DNA of 64,000 bases from Anoplopoma fimbria (GCF_027596085.1 NC_072450.1:4587236-4651235), one strand, 5' to 3'. Counted from the first letter of the stretch, positions 48,201 to 60,100 are shown. Notes: generated by a model from the letters alone, not told the origin. Translations and numbers: made by a program.

Positions 48201-50088
48201 GAAACTGTTTGCCGTTGTAGTCCCTGAAGCAGTCGGCCCTGAAATGCTCCGAGCAGAGGCAGGTGTTGGCGGTCGGGATGAAGTTTTTCATCCCCAGACT
48301 GTGGACCCATTTGCTGGCGAGTAGGGGTTTGCTGAGTGGGAACCTAAAGCACAGAAGAGTAGAGGAGATGCAGGATGTATGATTTCAATCACACATGTTA
48401 CCATGACGAAAAACCTGATGAGGAAAACTGTCATCCTAAGTTGATGAAGACAAATATGTATTAAACGATGTGTATTTTATTGCAACAAGAGAAGGCAATG
48501 GGGAGGAAAATCATGCTTTATCAGATATCCGTTATGTTTCCACTTATGATACATATACAAGGAGTTTGGCTTGGTGATTGGTGTGTGACAGTAAACATAG
48601 CTCAATAGTAAAAGACATCATTTAAAAATATGATAAACAAACAAATTAAGAGTATGTTTAAAACAAATATAAATGGTCTTGGCCAAGATGCTCGTCACAG
48701 CTGTAAATTCTATCTTTTCTCTATATTCTGAAGCAGCAGCAACACCTGCACAATATCTGATGCTGCAACATTTAATCAAGATAACATGTCATCACATGTC
48801 CTTCCACTTAGCACTTAATGTATTCGTATTAGTTTGTTTCTGTACTTTTGCTCTGGTTTATGCTTTTAGATGCTTGTTTAAGAAAGGAGATGCACTTATG
48901 ACTTCTGGTGACTAGTAGTTCTCTTGAATACCTATGTTGAATACACTTCCTGTAAGTCGCTTTGGATAAAAGCGTCTGCTAAATGACTGTAATGTAATGT
49001 AATGTACTGTAACGTCATCATAACTCATCAGCAACATATGTGTCACTGTTGCGTCACTTCTCGTTTACCTCCAAGTAAATTCTGTCTTTGCACAAATGTA
49101 AGTATTGTTTGTGTTGTTTGTTTACACCTTGTTATGTTTCAGTTTTGTATTATTTCTTTCAGTCTATTCTACACAGCAGATAGTCACACATTATTTTTAT
49201 CACTTTCTTTAAAGGAGAAAGCTCTTTGTAGCTATGTTTATTAAATAAAGCATTTCTTATAATCAGGTTAGTTTAAAGACAAGTATATGTGATGACATTT
49301 AGTAGCAAACAGAGCTGCAACAGTCAATCTTTACTATGTATTATTGTATTTTTTTTAAATAATTTAAACTTGTTCATTGATGTTAAGACTGTTTGCTGCT
49401 ATATATATTTATATATTTTTTATATATATATGGATATATAATGTAGATCCGCTATATATATTCCATATATATGGATATATATATATGGATATATATATAT
49501 GGATATATATATGTATATATACACTACATATATTTAATATATATCACTGCCAAAGATAAAGATATACAGTACATAATATGTGGACACACCTTCTCATTCA
49601 ATGGTTTTTCACACATTTTTATTTTAATTTTATATATGTTTTTATTTTATATATATACATATACCAGTCAAATATTTATACACACCTTATATATAGTGGT
49701 TTCTATATATTTTTATTTTTATGTATATATATATTTTATTTTTATCCACCTTTTATATATATACCACGTTATTTACACACCTTTATATATATATACATTT
49801 TTATACATATATATATATATGTATTTGGACACATTATATTCATATGGTATTTCTTTATTTTTATTTATTATTTTATATATATATATATATGCATAAGCAT
49901 CCATGCATTTAGGCCCACTGTCACCAGACAGATAAAGGCTGATGCTTTATGTTATCTGTATCTTTATCCACCTTTATTTCTCTCTCTCTGGTACCACGTG
50001 TTTGAGGAGAAACTCACCTGTAAAACCTGATTTCCGACCCTTTCACAAACTTGTTGTTGCAGCCTATGGCAGCGCAGAGGACCGGCAT
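45235..50088 (-). CDS. arl14ep: THAP zinc finger - RGG - ARL14EP-domain protein (arl14ep)
   Basis: Five exons on the minus strand: 50088-50018, 48343-48148, 48071-47943, 46818-46778 and 45463-45235. All junctions are GT/AG with matching phases, giving 666 bases and 221 residues. Residues 1-81 form a THAP-type DNA-binding finger: C5, C10, W36, C54, H57 and the AVPTIF signature at 76-81. Residues 90-145 are basic and contain an [13 protein letters not shown] stretch (128-140). Residues about 146-221 are the ARL14EP cysteine-rich domain ([34 protein letters not shown]). In mammals ARL14EP links ARL14 to myosin 1E in vesicle transport. The human protein, as I recall it, has no THAP domain, so a nuclear role is inferred here and unproven. 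The promoter side holds ACTTCCGG, an ETS-type site. Exon 4 (41 bases) is the smallest, but its phases and the DRQ junction agree with the family. Confidence 0.86.
45600..46777. other. arl14ep: arl14ep intron 4
   Basis: Intronic, no other gene or repeat recognised. Runs of T lie at 45870-45879 and 46200-46208. Confidence 0.6.
46819..47942. other. arl14ep: arl14ep intron 3
   Basis: Intronic. It contains a short (GT)n at 47470-47486 and nothing else recognised. Confidence 0.6.
48940..49012 (+). repeat. LINE/SINE 3' tail in arl14ep intron 1
   Basis: 'ctgtaagtcgctttggataa' and 'aagcgtctgctaaatgact' are followed by (gtaat)n-like repeats. This is the classic 3' tail shared by fish L2-type LINEs and their SINE partners. 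Confidence 0.8.
49380..49900. repeat. Decayed terminal-repeat array in arl14ep intron 1
   Basis: AT-rich sequence in which degraded units of the cagtaccag terminus recur about every 95-100 bases. 'cagtacataatatgtggaca' is near 49567, 'ataccagtcaaatatttata' is at 49661, 'ataccacgttatttacacac' is at 49761, and a fainter unit is near 49820. It is the same organisation as the well-preserved array at 50318-50980. Confidence 0.6.
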
Positions 50089-50227
50089 CGTGTTACCAAC
50101 CTGTGCTGCGATGCTTTATCATTTAAAACGTGTGAGGGAAACGTGCAGGAAAGAAACACGGGTTGTTATTGTTTTTCTTTTTTTTTTAGCTTCTTCGTTG
50201 GTGGAGATAGAATGTAGATCCACTTCA

Positions 50228-50235
50228 ACTTCCGG
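50228..50235. promoter_or_regulatory. arl14ep: ETS-type site in arl14ep promoter
   Basis: ACTTCCGG, a full ETS/GABP-type site, about 140 bases upstream of the arl14ep ATG in a locally GC-richer stretch (50215-50275). Many TATA-less vertebrate promoters have this site near the start. Confidence 0.5.
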
Positions 50236-50317
50236 TTCGGTCTCGGAGGAGTCTGCCCTCTAGCGGCGGCTCAGGGTTTTGAATTCCACTGTCCTCACTG
50301 TCAAAGAGAAAGATATA

Positions 50318-50980
50318 CAGTACCAGTCAAAGGTGTGGACACACCTTCTCATTCAATGGTTTCTCTTTATTTTTATTTTAATAATATATATTTATTTATT
50401 TTATATATATACAGTACCAGTCAAAAGTTTGGACACACCTTCTCATTCAATGGTTTTTATTTATTTTTATTTTTATTTTATATGTATTTTTATTTTATAT
50501 ATATATATACAGTACCAGTCAAAGGTGTGGACACACCTTCTCATTCAATGGTTTTTCTTTATTTTTATTTTATATGTATTTTTATTTTATATATATAATA
50601 CAGTACCAGTCAAAAGTTTGGACACACCTTCTCATTCAGTGGTTTTTCTTTATTTTAATTTTAATTTTATATATATTTTTATTTTATATATATACAGTAC
50701 CAGTCAAAGGTGTGGACACACCTTCTCATTCAATGGTTTTTCTTTATTTTTATTTTTATTTTATATATATTTTTATTTTATATTATATATACAGTACCAG
50801 TCAAAAGTTTGGACACCTTCTCATTCAATGGTTTTTCTTTATTTTTATTTTTAATTTTATATATTTTATTTTATTTTATATATATATATATACAGTACCA
50901 GTCAAAGGTGTGGACACACCTTCTCATTCAATGGTTTTTCTTTATTTTTATTTTATATATATTTTTATTTTATATATATA
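50318..50980 (+). repeat. Tandem array of the element terminus with alternating unit types
   Basis: Seven units start at 50318, 50412, 50510, 50601, 50695, 50792 and 50893 and lead into a full element at 50981. Each unit is the first 45 or so bases of the element followed by a (TTTATTTTTATTTTA)-like spacer. Units 1, 3, 5 and 7 read 'caaaggtgtggacac'; units 2, 4, 6 and the final element read 'caaaagtttggacac'. Confidence 0.92.
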
Positions 50981-51207
50981 CAGTACCAGTCAAAAGTTTG
51001 GACACACCTTCTCATTCAACTACTTTGAAGAATCTAAAATATAAAACATATTCTGGTTTGTTGAGCATTTGTTTGTTTACCACATAATTCCATATGTGTT
51101 CCTTCATAGTTTGGATGTCTTCAATATTAATCAACAATGTAGAAAAAAATAAAAATAAAGAAAAACCATTGAATGAGAAGGTGTGTCCAAACACCTGACT
51201 GGTACTG
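50981..51207 (+). mobile_element. Short Tc1/mariner-like inverted-repeat element, copy D
   Basis: Complete copy with TA on both sides, same orientation as copy A, at the downstream end of the tandem array. Its right arm reads ccaaacacctgactggtact, which pairs with the 'ggtgtgg' unit type rather than its own left arm. Confidence 0.9.
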
Positions 51208-51209
51208 TA

Positions 51210-51552
51210 TATATAAAATAAAATAAAAATATAAAAAAAAATAAATATATATAAAATAAATATATATAAAATAAAAATAAAAAAATAAATAATAAAAAAT
51301 ATAAATATAAATATATATATAAATAAATAAAATAAAATATATAAAATAAAAAAATATGTTAAAAAAATATATATGTATAAAATAAATATATATATATAAA
51401 ATAAATATATATATATATAAAATAAATATATATATAAAAAGAAATATATATAAAAAAATATATATATATAAAATAAATATATATATATTAAAAAATATAT
51501 ATATATATAAAATATAATATATATAAAATAAATATATATATAAAATATATAA
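51210..51552. repeat. (ATATAAAATAA)n low-complexity tract
   Basis: About 340 bases of A and T only in practice, made of 'aaataaatatatatataaa' variants, adjoining copy D. Confidence 0.9.
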
Positions 51553-51639
51553 AGTACTGTATATTCTTAGATTTTATTATGTTTATATTTATTTTTGCGT
51601 TTTATTATTATATTTGTGATTATGATCATTATTGTGATT

Positions 51640-51725
51640 GTTTAACCCTGTACAGCACCTTGAGATTTCATTGTATTTTAAAGTGTGCTATATAAATAAA
51701 ACCCATAATTATTACTATTATTAAA
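51640..51725 (+). repeat. LINE 3' tail
   Basis: 'ctgtacagcaccttgagatt' and 'aaagtgtgctatataaataa' are followed by (att)n-like text. This is the typical 3' end of a fish LINE. Confidence 0.7.
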
Positions 51726-51879
51726 TACCCAATAATATTTAACCACAGTACCAATAACTGAGTTAAAATACATAATGACATTCCTCCAGCAGCCTGTCAG
51801 ACCAAACCCTGGGCTCCAGCCTCCCACGTGATGCAAATCTGTTTCCTGGTTGCGCACGCAGCAGCCTGAGCTCCTCTGG

Positions 51880-52340
51880 GTCACATGACATAACTCCGCT
51901 GGTTAGCTAGCGAGCTAACATGCTAGCTCCGAGCTGTCAACAGACGGGAGAAGCATAAACTCCCCGCTCCGAGGCCAACAACTAGTCCAAAAAGTCGTAA
52001 CATATTTTACGTCTTCCAGCCCTGCTTTGTGGCAGTCATGTGGAGCAGGCTAAGCTAACGGTTGCTAGGTGAGTTGGAGTTGTTTCTCGGGGTTTCGGGC
52101 TCACCACGACGGCCCTGTTTGGGTCTGTGGAGCTAAAGGAAGCTAAAGGCTAACGCTAGCACCAGCTCTGCGGTCTGGACGTGAGGGGACAGGTGTCCCC
52201 GGGGTCAGAGGGACACGTGTCCGGTGTGTTTTAGGATGTTTGGGGTGTTTACGGAACGCGATTGTGAAATGAGAGGCGGCTAGCTTAAGTAGCTAATTCA
52301 GCTAGCCGCCGAGGCTAACTGGGTGTTAGCTGCTTCAGCT
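51880..52340. promoter_or_regulatory. nr1h3: GC-richer region, probable nr1h3 promoter and exon 1
   Basis: CpG-containing sequence that stands out from AT-rich flanks. A good donor 'ttgctag|gtgagt' at 52068/52069 could end a non-coding exon 1 that splices to the acceptor at 57058. Many 'gctagc' and 'gctaac' words are present. A second possible first-exon donor, 'ccagag|gtaagg', is at 54721/54722. Assignment is positional inference. Confidence 0.38.
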
Positions 52341-52361
52341 TAGCAAAGGTTGTGTTTTCAT

Positions 52362-52817
52362 CTTGTATACATCTTTTTGTATATTTATATATATATATTT
52401 TTTATTTTATATATATATATTTATTTTGTATATATTTATTTTATATATATATTTATTATATATATATTTATTTTGTATATATATATATATTTTGTATATA
52501 TATATTTATTTTATATATATATTTTTATATATATTTATTTTATATATATATATTATATATATTTATTATATATATATTTATTTTATATATATATATTTTA
52601 TATATATTTATTTATATTTATATATATTTATTTCGTATATATATATATTATTTTATATATATATTTTTTATATGTATATATTTATTTTTTATATGTATAT
52701 ATATTTTTTTATATATATATATTTATTATTATATTTATTTTATATAGATATATATTTTTTATATATATATATATTATATATTTTTATAGATATATATATA
52801 TATATATTTATTTTATA
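52362..52817. repeat. (TATATATTTATTTTA)n low-complexity tract
   Basis: About 455 bases of T/A sequence with a rough 15-25 base period, ending directly at copy E. The spacer text is the same kind as in the 50.3-kb array. Confidence 0.9.
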
Positions 52818-52819
52818 TA

Positions 52820-53040
52820 CAGTACCAGTCAAAAGTGTGGACACACCTTCTCATTCAACTACTTTGAAGAATCTAAAATATAAAACATATTCTGGTTTGT
52901 TGAGCATTTGTTTGTTTACCACATAATTCCATATGTGTTCCTTCATAGTTTGGATGTCTTCAATATTAATCTACAATGTAGAAAAAAATAAAGAAAAACC
53001 ATTGAATGAGAAGGTGTGTCCAAACTTTTGACTGGTACTG
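52820..53040 (+). mobile_element. Short Tc1/mariner-like inverted-repeat element, copy E
   Basis: Complete copy with TA at 52818-52819 and 53041-53042, same orientation as copies A and D. Confidence 0.9.
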
Positions 53041-53199
53041 TATATATTTGTTTATTCATACTTCCCAGCACAGCCCCCCGCCCCAGTGTTAACCTGACAG
53101 GAGTCTCCAGTCTGAAGAAGTGAAATCATCTGGGTGGGTCTGCAAGACCTTAAATAACTGAGTGCACTTCTTCTTCTGTCGATATGTTTGTGGGGAACT

Positions 53200-53499
53200 T
53201 TAAGTCATTTGTGGAGCCTGTGACTCCTGAAAGCACTGACTCTCTGCTTTCACACCAAGTTGTTGCTGAGTAAGGTAGTCCGCTTTTGCTTCACCGGGGA
53301 GGGATACATCCGTTGGTCCCTTTTTTTGAGACTTTTTCAAAGGGACATTTCCCACTAAGTCATGCTGACTGTATTTTACACTGATGCTTGGCTGTACTGC
53401 CTGCGAGGCGTTTATGAACACAGCTTTCTCAGAATCACTCTGTAAACCCGCCAGCGTTGTTGCTGATGTTGACAAAAAATGAGAAACTGCTGCAATTTA
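53200..53499 (-). pseudogene. Unidentified open frame without ATG
   Basis: An open frame of about 99 codons between stops on the minus strand (contains AVFINASQAVQPSISVKYS and ends SQAPQMT). There is no usable ATG at its start and no recognised family. Composition (few repeats, varied residues) is protein-like, so it may be an exon or retrocopied fragment lying within the presumed nr1h3 intron 1, or chance. Confidence 0.2.
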
Positions 53500-54619
53500 T
53501 TTAAGCTTTGAAGTTGTCAAAAGTCTCGTATGAGGAGCTGGAACCAGTCCTTTTTTTCAATAATTTTTGCTTTGAAAATGACTAAATGTGTGATTGATCA
53601 TTTAAATATTGCTGACAAATTTGCTGTGGATTGGGTAATTGTTTCAGGCAGTCATTGTATTTACATTTGCTTGTGTAATAAGTTGTCTGTTTTTGGGGTG
53701 TCAGCAAGATATGGTCCTGGCACATAAATCTAGTTGAATTATTAAATTGATGGAACAAATGTTGTTTTGCTTAGTTAAGATAGAACTAGTAAGATTAAAA
53801 AGAAACTGCTGTTGTGGAGTGTTGCGGCGTTAGATTAAAAAAGAAAAAGAGCTTTTGTTGATATTCAGTGCTTTATTGATTTGGTTAGTGCGTTCATTTC
53901 ATTTCCAGACATCCAGGAAAAACATGCCCATGGACAAAGGTGACTGGCTGATAAGATGCAGGGGACATTGGACTTGTACAGAGAGATGACATGAGGTTAC
54001 AGGCAGAGCAGAAATGCTTTACGACCAGAGAATGTGAATTCACCCAATAAAACTAGATACCTGTTGTGTCTGTAAAACAGACTCCAGAACAATAGTTTAG
54101 ATTTATGATCCCCTCTGCTGGCATCACATCTGACTTATTGACTTGTTGTTTCTCCATGTATGAATATAAGATTTGTTCTAAATCTGGCTTAATGTATTGT
54201 TTTAATAAGAAAGGCTTTGAATGGTATCGACTTTTGCAGATTCAGGGACCACGATGTTTACTTTTGAAACAACTGGAGGAAAGACGGGGTCATCCCTGAG
54301 TGAAATGAGCTGCTGAAAGGTTCAAAGAGGGAAAAAAAGCTGGAGCGCCACGGCCCTGTGGGGATTTAAGAGCAACGCAAATGACCAATAGTAACCTCTG
54401 GTGTTCCCTCTCTCACCCTCCCTCCCTCTCTCTGTTTTCCCTCCTGTCTCCCATTGGGCATTGTAGAAAGGGACTCGTCTTCTTCCCCGACTCACTGTCT
54501 TCAAGATATCGAGTCATTATAATTTCCGCCCCGATAAGTCACCGGGGATTTGGCATCCTCGAGGCTCATCAGGCAAAAGCAAGTCCTGCATCAGCGCCGG
54601 GAAATCGACAGACGGAGGC

Positions 54620-54671
<52 letters not shown>

Positions 54672-57058
54672 ACTCTCCTGGGCAGGATGGATAGACGATA
54701 AATAAGACATCAACTCCAGAGGTAAGGTCAACACTTTGCCTGTCACAGAGTCACTGTTGCAAAATATATGTTGAGCTTAATGAAGCTAGTTTGTTTGTTA
54801 TCTAGAGCTAAAAGGCTTGTAAAGGCTAGTTTTTTAATTGGAAACTTAAAGGCTATTATATTTATTTACTGAATTATAATACTTGTATTTTTACTATGTC
54901 TCTTGTTTGCACTATCCTCTCTGCTGCTGTAATCTTGCAAATTTCCCCGCTGTGGGACTAATAAAGGATTATCTTATTTTATCTTTAAAAATCCTAGAAG
55001 AAGTTATTTCTTTCTCTGCAGCAAATCTGTGACATTGCTGTGAAATGCTGATATTGATATTTTTAAAGGCAAACATAGTTAAGGATGCATTGATTTGACT
55101 TTTTCCAGTCCTTTTTCTTATAGCTGGTCTTTGGGTATCGGCCAATATTGAAGTGTTTGATCAAAAAGCTGTGTGCCTCACTGTGTGGAAGAGACTGGGA
55201 TTATTATTTCATGTGTAAGGCAGCATCAGGCTTTTATAACTTTGTAAAAAGAGTTTATAAATATAATTAATTTTATTTATTTGTGAAATAAGTACACCAG
55301 CAATTTAAAAAAAAAAAATAGGAATTACCTTCAAAGATTAAACCTTTTTTAATTAAACCGGATAATTATAATTCCAGTATATAATGTATGAAGTATATAA
55401 ACATAGATTTAAATTAAACACATTGTTCCCATTGTCACAGATATCTGATACTCGCTGTAGTTTTTAGGAGCTCATCATCGGGGCTTTGAAAATGTCTGTT
55501 GTCACCGCTAACATGGCTTAATCACGTGTGTTTGGTGTTTTATTGTAGGTGATAGAAACGGTCTTATTTAATCACACTTCATTTAGTTTTATTTTTGTCT
55601 GTCTAGTGTTGAGCTTGACCTTCATTTATGACTTTTGTTGTGACTGTCCCGAGTTATCTCATGGGCAACTTTTTCATTAATACTTTTATTATATCATTAT
55701 TGTCTGAGAGTAAGTTTTTGATATCGCTGCCATCAGCTTTAGAGTTCCTCAGTTGACAGATCAGGTGGCATATGTAAATCTTTAGCTATTCGAGTGATGT
55801 TGGGTAATCACATCTCATATATGTGACGATAAGGTGACATCACAAACGGTTGCATAATCCTGGCTGCCTCTTAACAATACACACACACACGGGTCCACAT
55901 GGAATGAATGGGACTACTAGCAAGCAGCTCATAAGGTAATATTAGCAGTGATAGACTAACATAAGCAAACCAAGTTTAGATTCTGATTTTAGAAAGGTAA
56001 ATTATAGTAGATGGATTGATTATGTTCTGCATCTTTGCACTGATTTGTAGTCTGTCGGCTGTCAAATTACAGACATTTAGAAAACAAGGTACGTTTTTGA
56101 GAATGTTTCAGACGGTTGTAATACTTTAAAGTATACTAAAGGATTGGAAGTATACTAAAGGATTGGAAGAGTCCTTTTTTGTCTGACATTCATATTCATA
56201 TTCTTTTTTAAATACTTTACTTTTAATAAGCATACAGCAAATAATTGATGGTCAGCAGAGGCCACAGAACCTCTCAGACACAGTCTCAACTTGATATAAA
56301 TGGCTTTTTCTATGCTGTTAACTTTGTTTTGCTGGAATTTTTAAACAAATAAATTACCTTAATTTGTCAGGTATATTATTCACTGTATTTTACAGTAACT
56401 GACAGTTCCATCCGGTCATTTTATCCATCCCATTCATATCAGTTTTAACAGAAAATTAAAACCATTAAAAAAAGTTTTATTGCAGTACTGTTGTATTAAA
56501 CTGCATTAGTTTTAGTTATGTTGACTTGATAAACTGATTTATTGTTGTAATAGAGTTATGAAGTCATCATACTAAGTACACTGCTATACTATATCTCATA
56601 ATAATTGTTAAAGCTTTTTTACTTGTCACAACTGGTTGCAGAAAGTCTATGTTTTTCCATCTCAAAGGCTGGTTAAGAATAGCCAACAATCATACATGTG
56701 TGTCCGCTGAATCAGTTTCCTGAAATGCGCCCATGCGTTGCACATGACCAACTTTCATTTCTGCTTCTGCAGCCCGTCGGCTTTCATCTGCATGCATTTT
56801 CATAGATCTCAGCTGGTTCTAAGACTTGATATCTTTCAGCTCTTTCTAAGAACTGCGTTATGCGGTTCAAGCTCATTTTACAGTCATTTTCCTGCCATTG
56901 ATGCACTATAACTACACCCCTGTTCTGAATGTACACGGCCTGTACGGACGCATATCAGGAGGTTTACGTCCCTTCGCTGTTTATCGCCCTTTAACACGTC
57001 TTTTCTTGTAAAATTGCCATCATAACTGACCATGATTGTTCTTTTTTTGGTCGCACAG
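53500..57058. other. nr1h3: Presumed nr1h3 intron 1
   Basis: Contains (GT)n at 54621-54670, a LINE 3' tail at about 54880-54987 ('gtgggactaataaaggatta' then 'tcttattttatctt'), and a repeat copy at about 55090-55320 related to 8500. No other gene was recognised. Confidence 0.5.
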
Positions 57059-57076
57059 GTACACGTTGATTTCGTA

Positions 57077-57121
57077 ATGACAAGCTGCTGTGCAGAAGAT
57101 GTCCACGCTGTCTGTGACTGA
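57077..57121 (+). other. Overlapping upstream ORF in nr1h3 leader
   Basis: An ATG 22 bases before the nr1h3 start opens a 14-codon frame ([14 protein letters not shown]) that ends past the nr1h3 ATG in another frame. It lies in the same exon (acceptor at 57058), so it would be on the mRNA. A purine is at -3. Confidence 0.6.
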
Positions 57122-60100
57122 TATCCCAGATGTTGGTCATGGTAAGAGGAAACGGGTCAGGGTTCAGTTCTCTCAGAGACGCTGCGTTTCTATTCTTTTC
57201 TTGTTGTATGCTCCAGGCGAGGCTATCCAGTCTGGTGTTTTTATTCTATTATCCACTATGTTGTCCATATAAAAGATTTATAATACAACCAAGACCACGC
57301 ATGGGGGTGTTAAATGCATCCACATGTGACAGGACTGCTTTGATTTCTAAAGCAACAAACAAAAGAGCAATTTGAGCAGAAATTTTATGTTATAAGCTTC
57401 ACAAAAATAGGAGTCGGTACGAGGCGGTTTGTTTTGAACGCGTATGTGTTTGTGTCTCCTCCGTCAGATGAGAGTAAGGTGTTTGTCGGGGCCTCTGAGC
57501 TGCAGCTGGACTGCATGGTTGAGGAGAGCGGCAGAAGCAACGCAATGAAGCCCGGCGGCCTGCTGTCGCTGGCTGACCTCTCCCAGCCAGATGACTTCCC
57601 CGCCCCCCCACACAACGGCCTGCCGCTGACCGACATGAGCAGCCCTCTGCCGGTGGAGCCGAGCGACATTAAGCCGGATCCTTCAGCGGGGGACACGCCT
57701 GCCAGCTCAGGTGAGCGAAAAGTGCTTGCAGCTGAAATGTTTCTCTCCATAACTGACATTGAACTGCAAAACTCACCGGCGTGATTAAAAAGCATGTTTT
57801 CCTCAAAAAGTCACCAAAACTATCATTTTCGTCAGATTTTCATCTTTCCGTCAAGCCAATAGTCGTGTGTGACGCACGCTCCGTCAGAAAAAACAACCAA
57901 ACGAAGCTTAAAATTGTGATGTTTCATCCAAAACATTTTATTCTTCTATCCTGATTTATGGCATGGTAACTGTCATACTGCACAAAAAACATATTTGAGT
58001 TCTTATACTTCTAGCCATGTTTGTGCTGTTTCCATGGAGGTGCAGGACTTTGTATATTGCAGTAGTATTTTAAATAAGTATTTTAAATAAGTAAATAAGT
58101 AATAACACAGTTAAGAATAATAAATAAGTAAAAAACTTTAAAATCCACAATAACTAAGATATTATATAAACAGACAGAGGTCACAGAGAGAAAAAATGTG
58201 ACCGGAGTAAAAAAAAAAAAACGCCCTGAAACTGCGTTCAGAGGGTCAACTAAATATCACACATCCTTGTTTTGTGGGAATGTCCAGTTTCATATCTGGA
58301 AAAAACGGTAGTCTCTACCCAAAATCATAATTTAAGTAAAGATGGACATAATGAATGTGTCAACGATCTGAAAATGAAAACCCGAGCAAAGGCTACATTT
58401 GACTCAAGACTTAAATGTCTATTTTTACTTTTTGTTTTTGTTAAATGGTCATAACCTTTTTTTGGAGGTATTCGGTATTCTTAAATCTAGGTATGGTGAG
58501 TTTCTGTCAGTGAGTATTTGGACTGGTCGGACGACTTCCACAGACTGGACTAACCAGTATTATTTTCTGCTTATCTCAGATTAACCTGTACATCCCAATG
58601 CAGTCCTACCCATTATACCCATGTTTGAATTGGATCAGATTGTACGAGAGTTTCTAATACGTCTGTAGCTAAGTGTGTTTTTTATGTTGCAAACTCTCTC
58701 TAAGTTGCTGAAAGCTTCATGAAGTAATATGAATTTGAGCCACAATACTTAGTACAATGTTTTCTTGACTTTGTCTGGATGTGCAGACAATCTGTCATTA
58801 CACAACATGTACGACAGCAGGTGCTTTAATTTAATTTGCATTGTACAAACAGTACATCTTATTATATTATCGAATGTTTTGCATACAGGGTAGTCTGTGT
58901 TTTCATAGGATGCCTGGAAATACTTATCTTCTCTTCATTCAAATAAGAGCGGACACTGCCGATCCTCCGGCACACATCGAATAACCCTCGGAGTAAAAGC
59001 TGCTGCCTCAGAGAATCGCCACTGAAACAGTTCAAAGTTCTTAACGTGGTTCGTCACCTCTTTCTTTAACGTTTCTCAGATGGTCAGCCAGTGAAGAGAA
59101 AGAAGGGCCCCGCGCCCAAGATGCTGGGCAACGAGGTGTGCAGCGTGTGCGGCGACAAGGCCTCCGGCTTCCATTACAACGTGTTGAGCTGCGAGGGCTG
59201 CAAGGGCTTCTTCCGACGCAGCGTCATCAAGAGCGCCCAGTACAACTGCAAGAACAACGGCCGCTGCGAGATGGACATGTACATGCGGCGCAAGTGCCAG
59301 CAGTGCCGCCTGCGCAAGTGTCGGGAGGCGGGAATGCTGGAGCAGTGTGAGTTGTCTGCACGCCGAACGAAGAAGAGTTTAAATTTAGAGTGTAAAATCA
59401 CGAGAATCAAATGGAACATCCTGAGCTGAGCGTATCCCCTTTTTGACCCGCAGGTGTGCTCTCGGAGGAACAAATCAGACGGAAGAAGATGAAGAAGCAG
59501 CACGAGGACGAGACGGCCCGCACGTCCACGGTGGTCACGCCGACGCCACCGCAGGAAACGGTCACACTGGATCCGCAGCAGCAGGAGATGATTGAGAAGC
59601 TGGTGGCCATGCAGAAGCAATGCAACAAGAGGTCTTTCCTTGACCGACCGAAGGTGACGGTAAGTGAACGTCTCAGAGGAGAGATTTAGACCGTGTTTCA
59701 CCAGTTATCGACCAGTGATTTGATTACACCCACTTATTGCTAAATTCAGTAAAACATACTTGGAGACATAACCAAAATAATCAATCGTGAATACCTTGGG
59801 ACGGGTCTTTTTCTTTTCTTTTTTTGTTTGTAAGAGCATTTGATTCGTTGATTGCTGTCAGAAAATATCCCCCAAAAAGAAGATTAGATTATCAACCCTG
59901 CCTTTAAGAGGCTAGATTTATGAAGAAGTTTGTACTCTTGTACACACTTTAATCATAAACACATTGGTTGTATCGACATGTACGGTGATGAGACCGCCCA
60001 CAAACAACGGTGAACAAGACTGACAGTATAATTAATATAATTAATTTAAAGAATATGTAACAGGTTGCATTATGGAAGGTGCTGGTGTGGAAGGCTGGTT

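Noticed and set aside
49377..50030. Tyr/Ile/Phe-rich frames of 60-150 codons
   Set aside because: Translations of TATATA/TTTATTTT low-complexity sequence and the decayed element array; not proteins. The same applies to 35243-35617, 50279-51087 and 52350-52926.
59174..59701. 175-codon minus-strand frame overlapping nr1h3 exons
   Set aside because: Antisense shadow of the DNA-binding and hinge exons.
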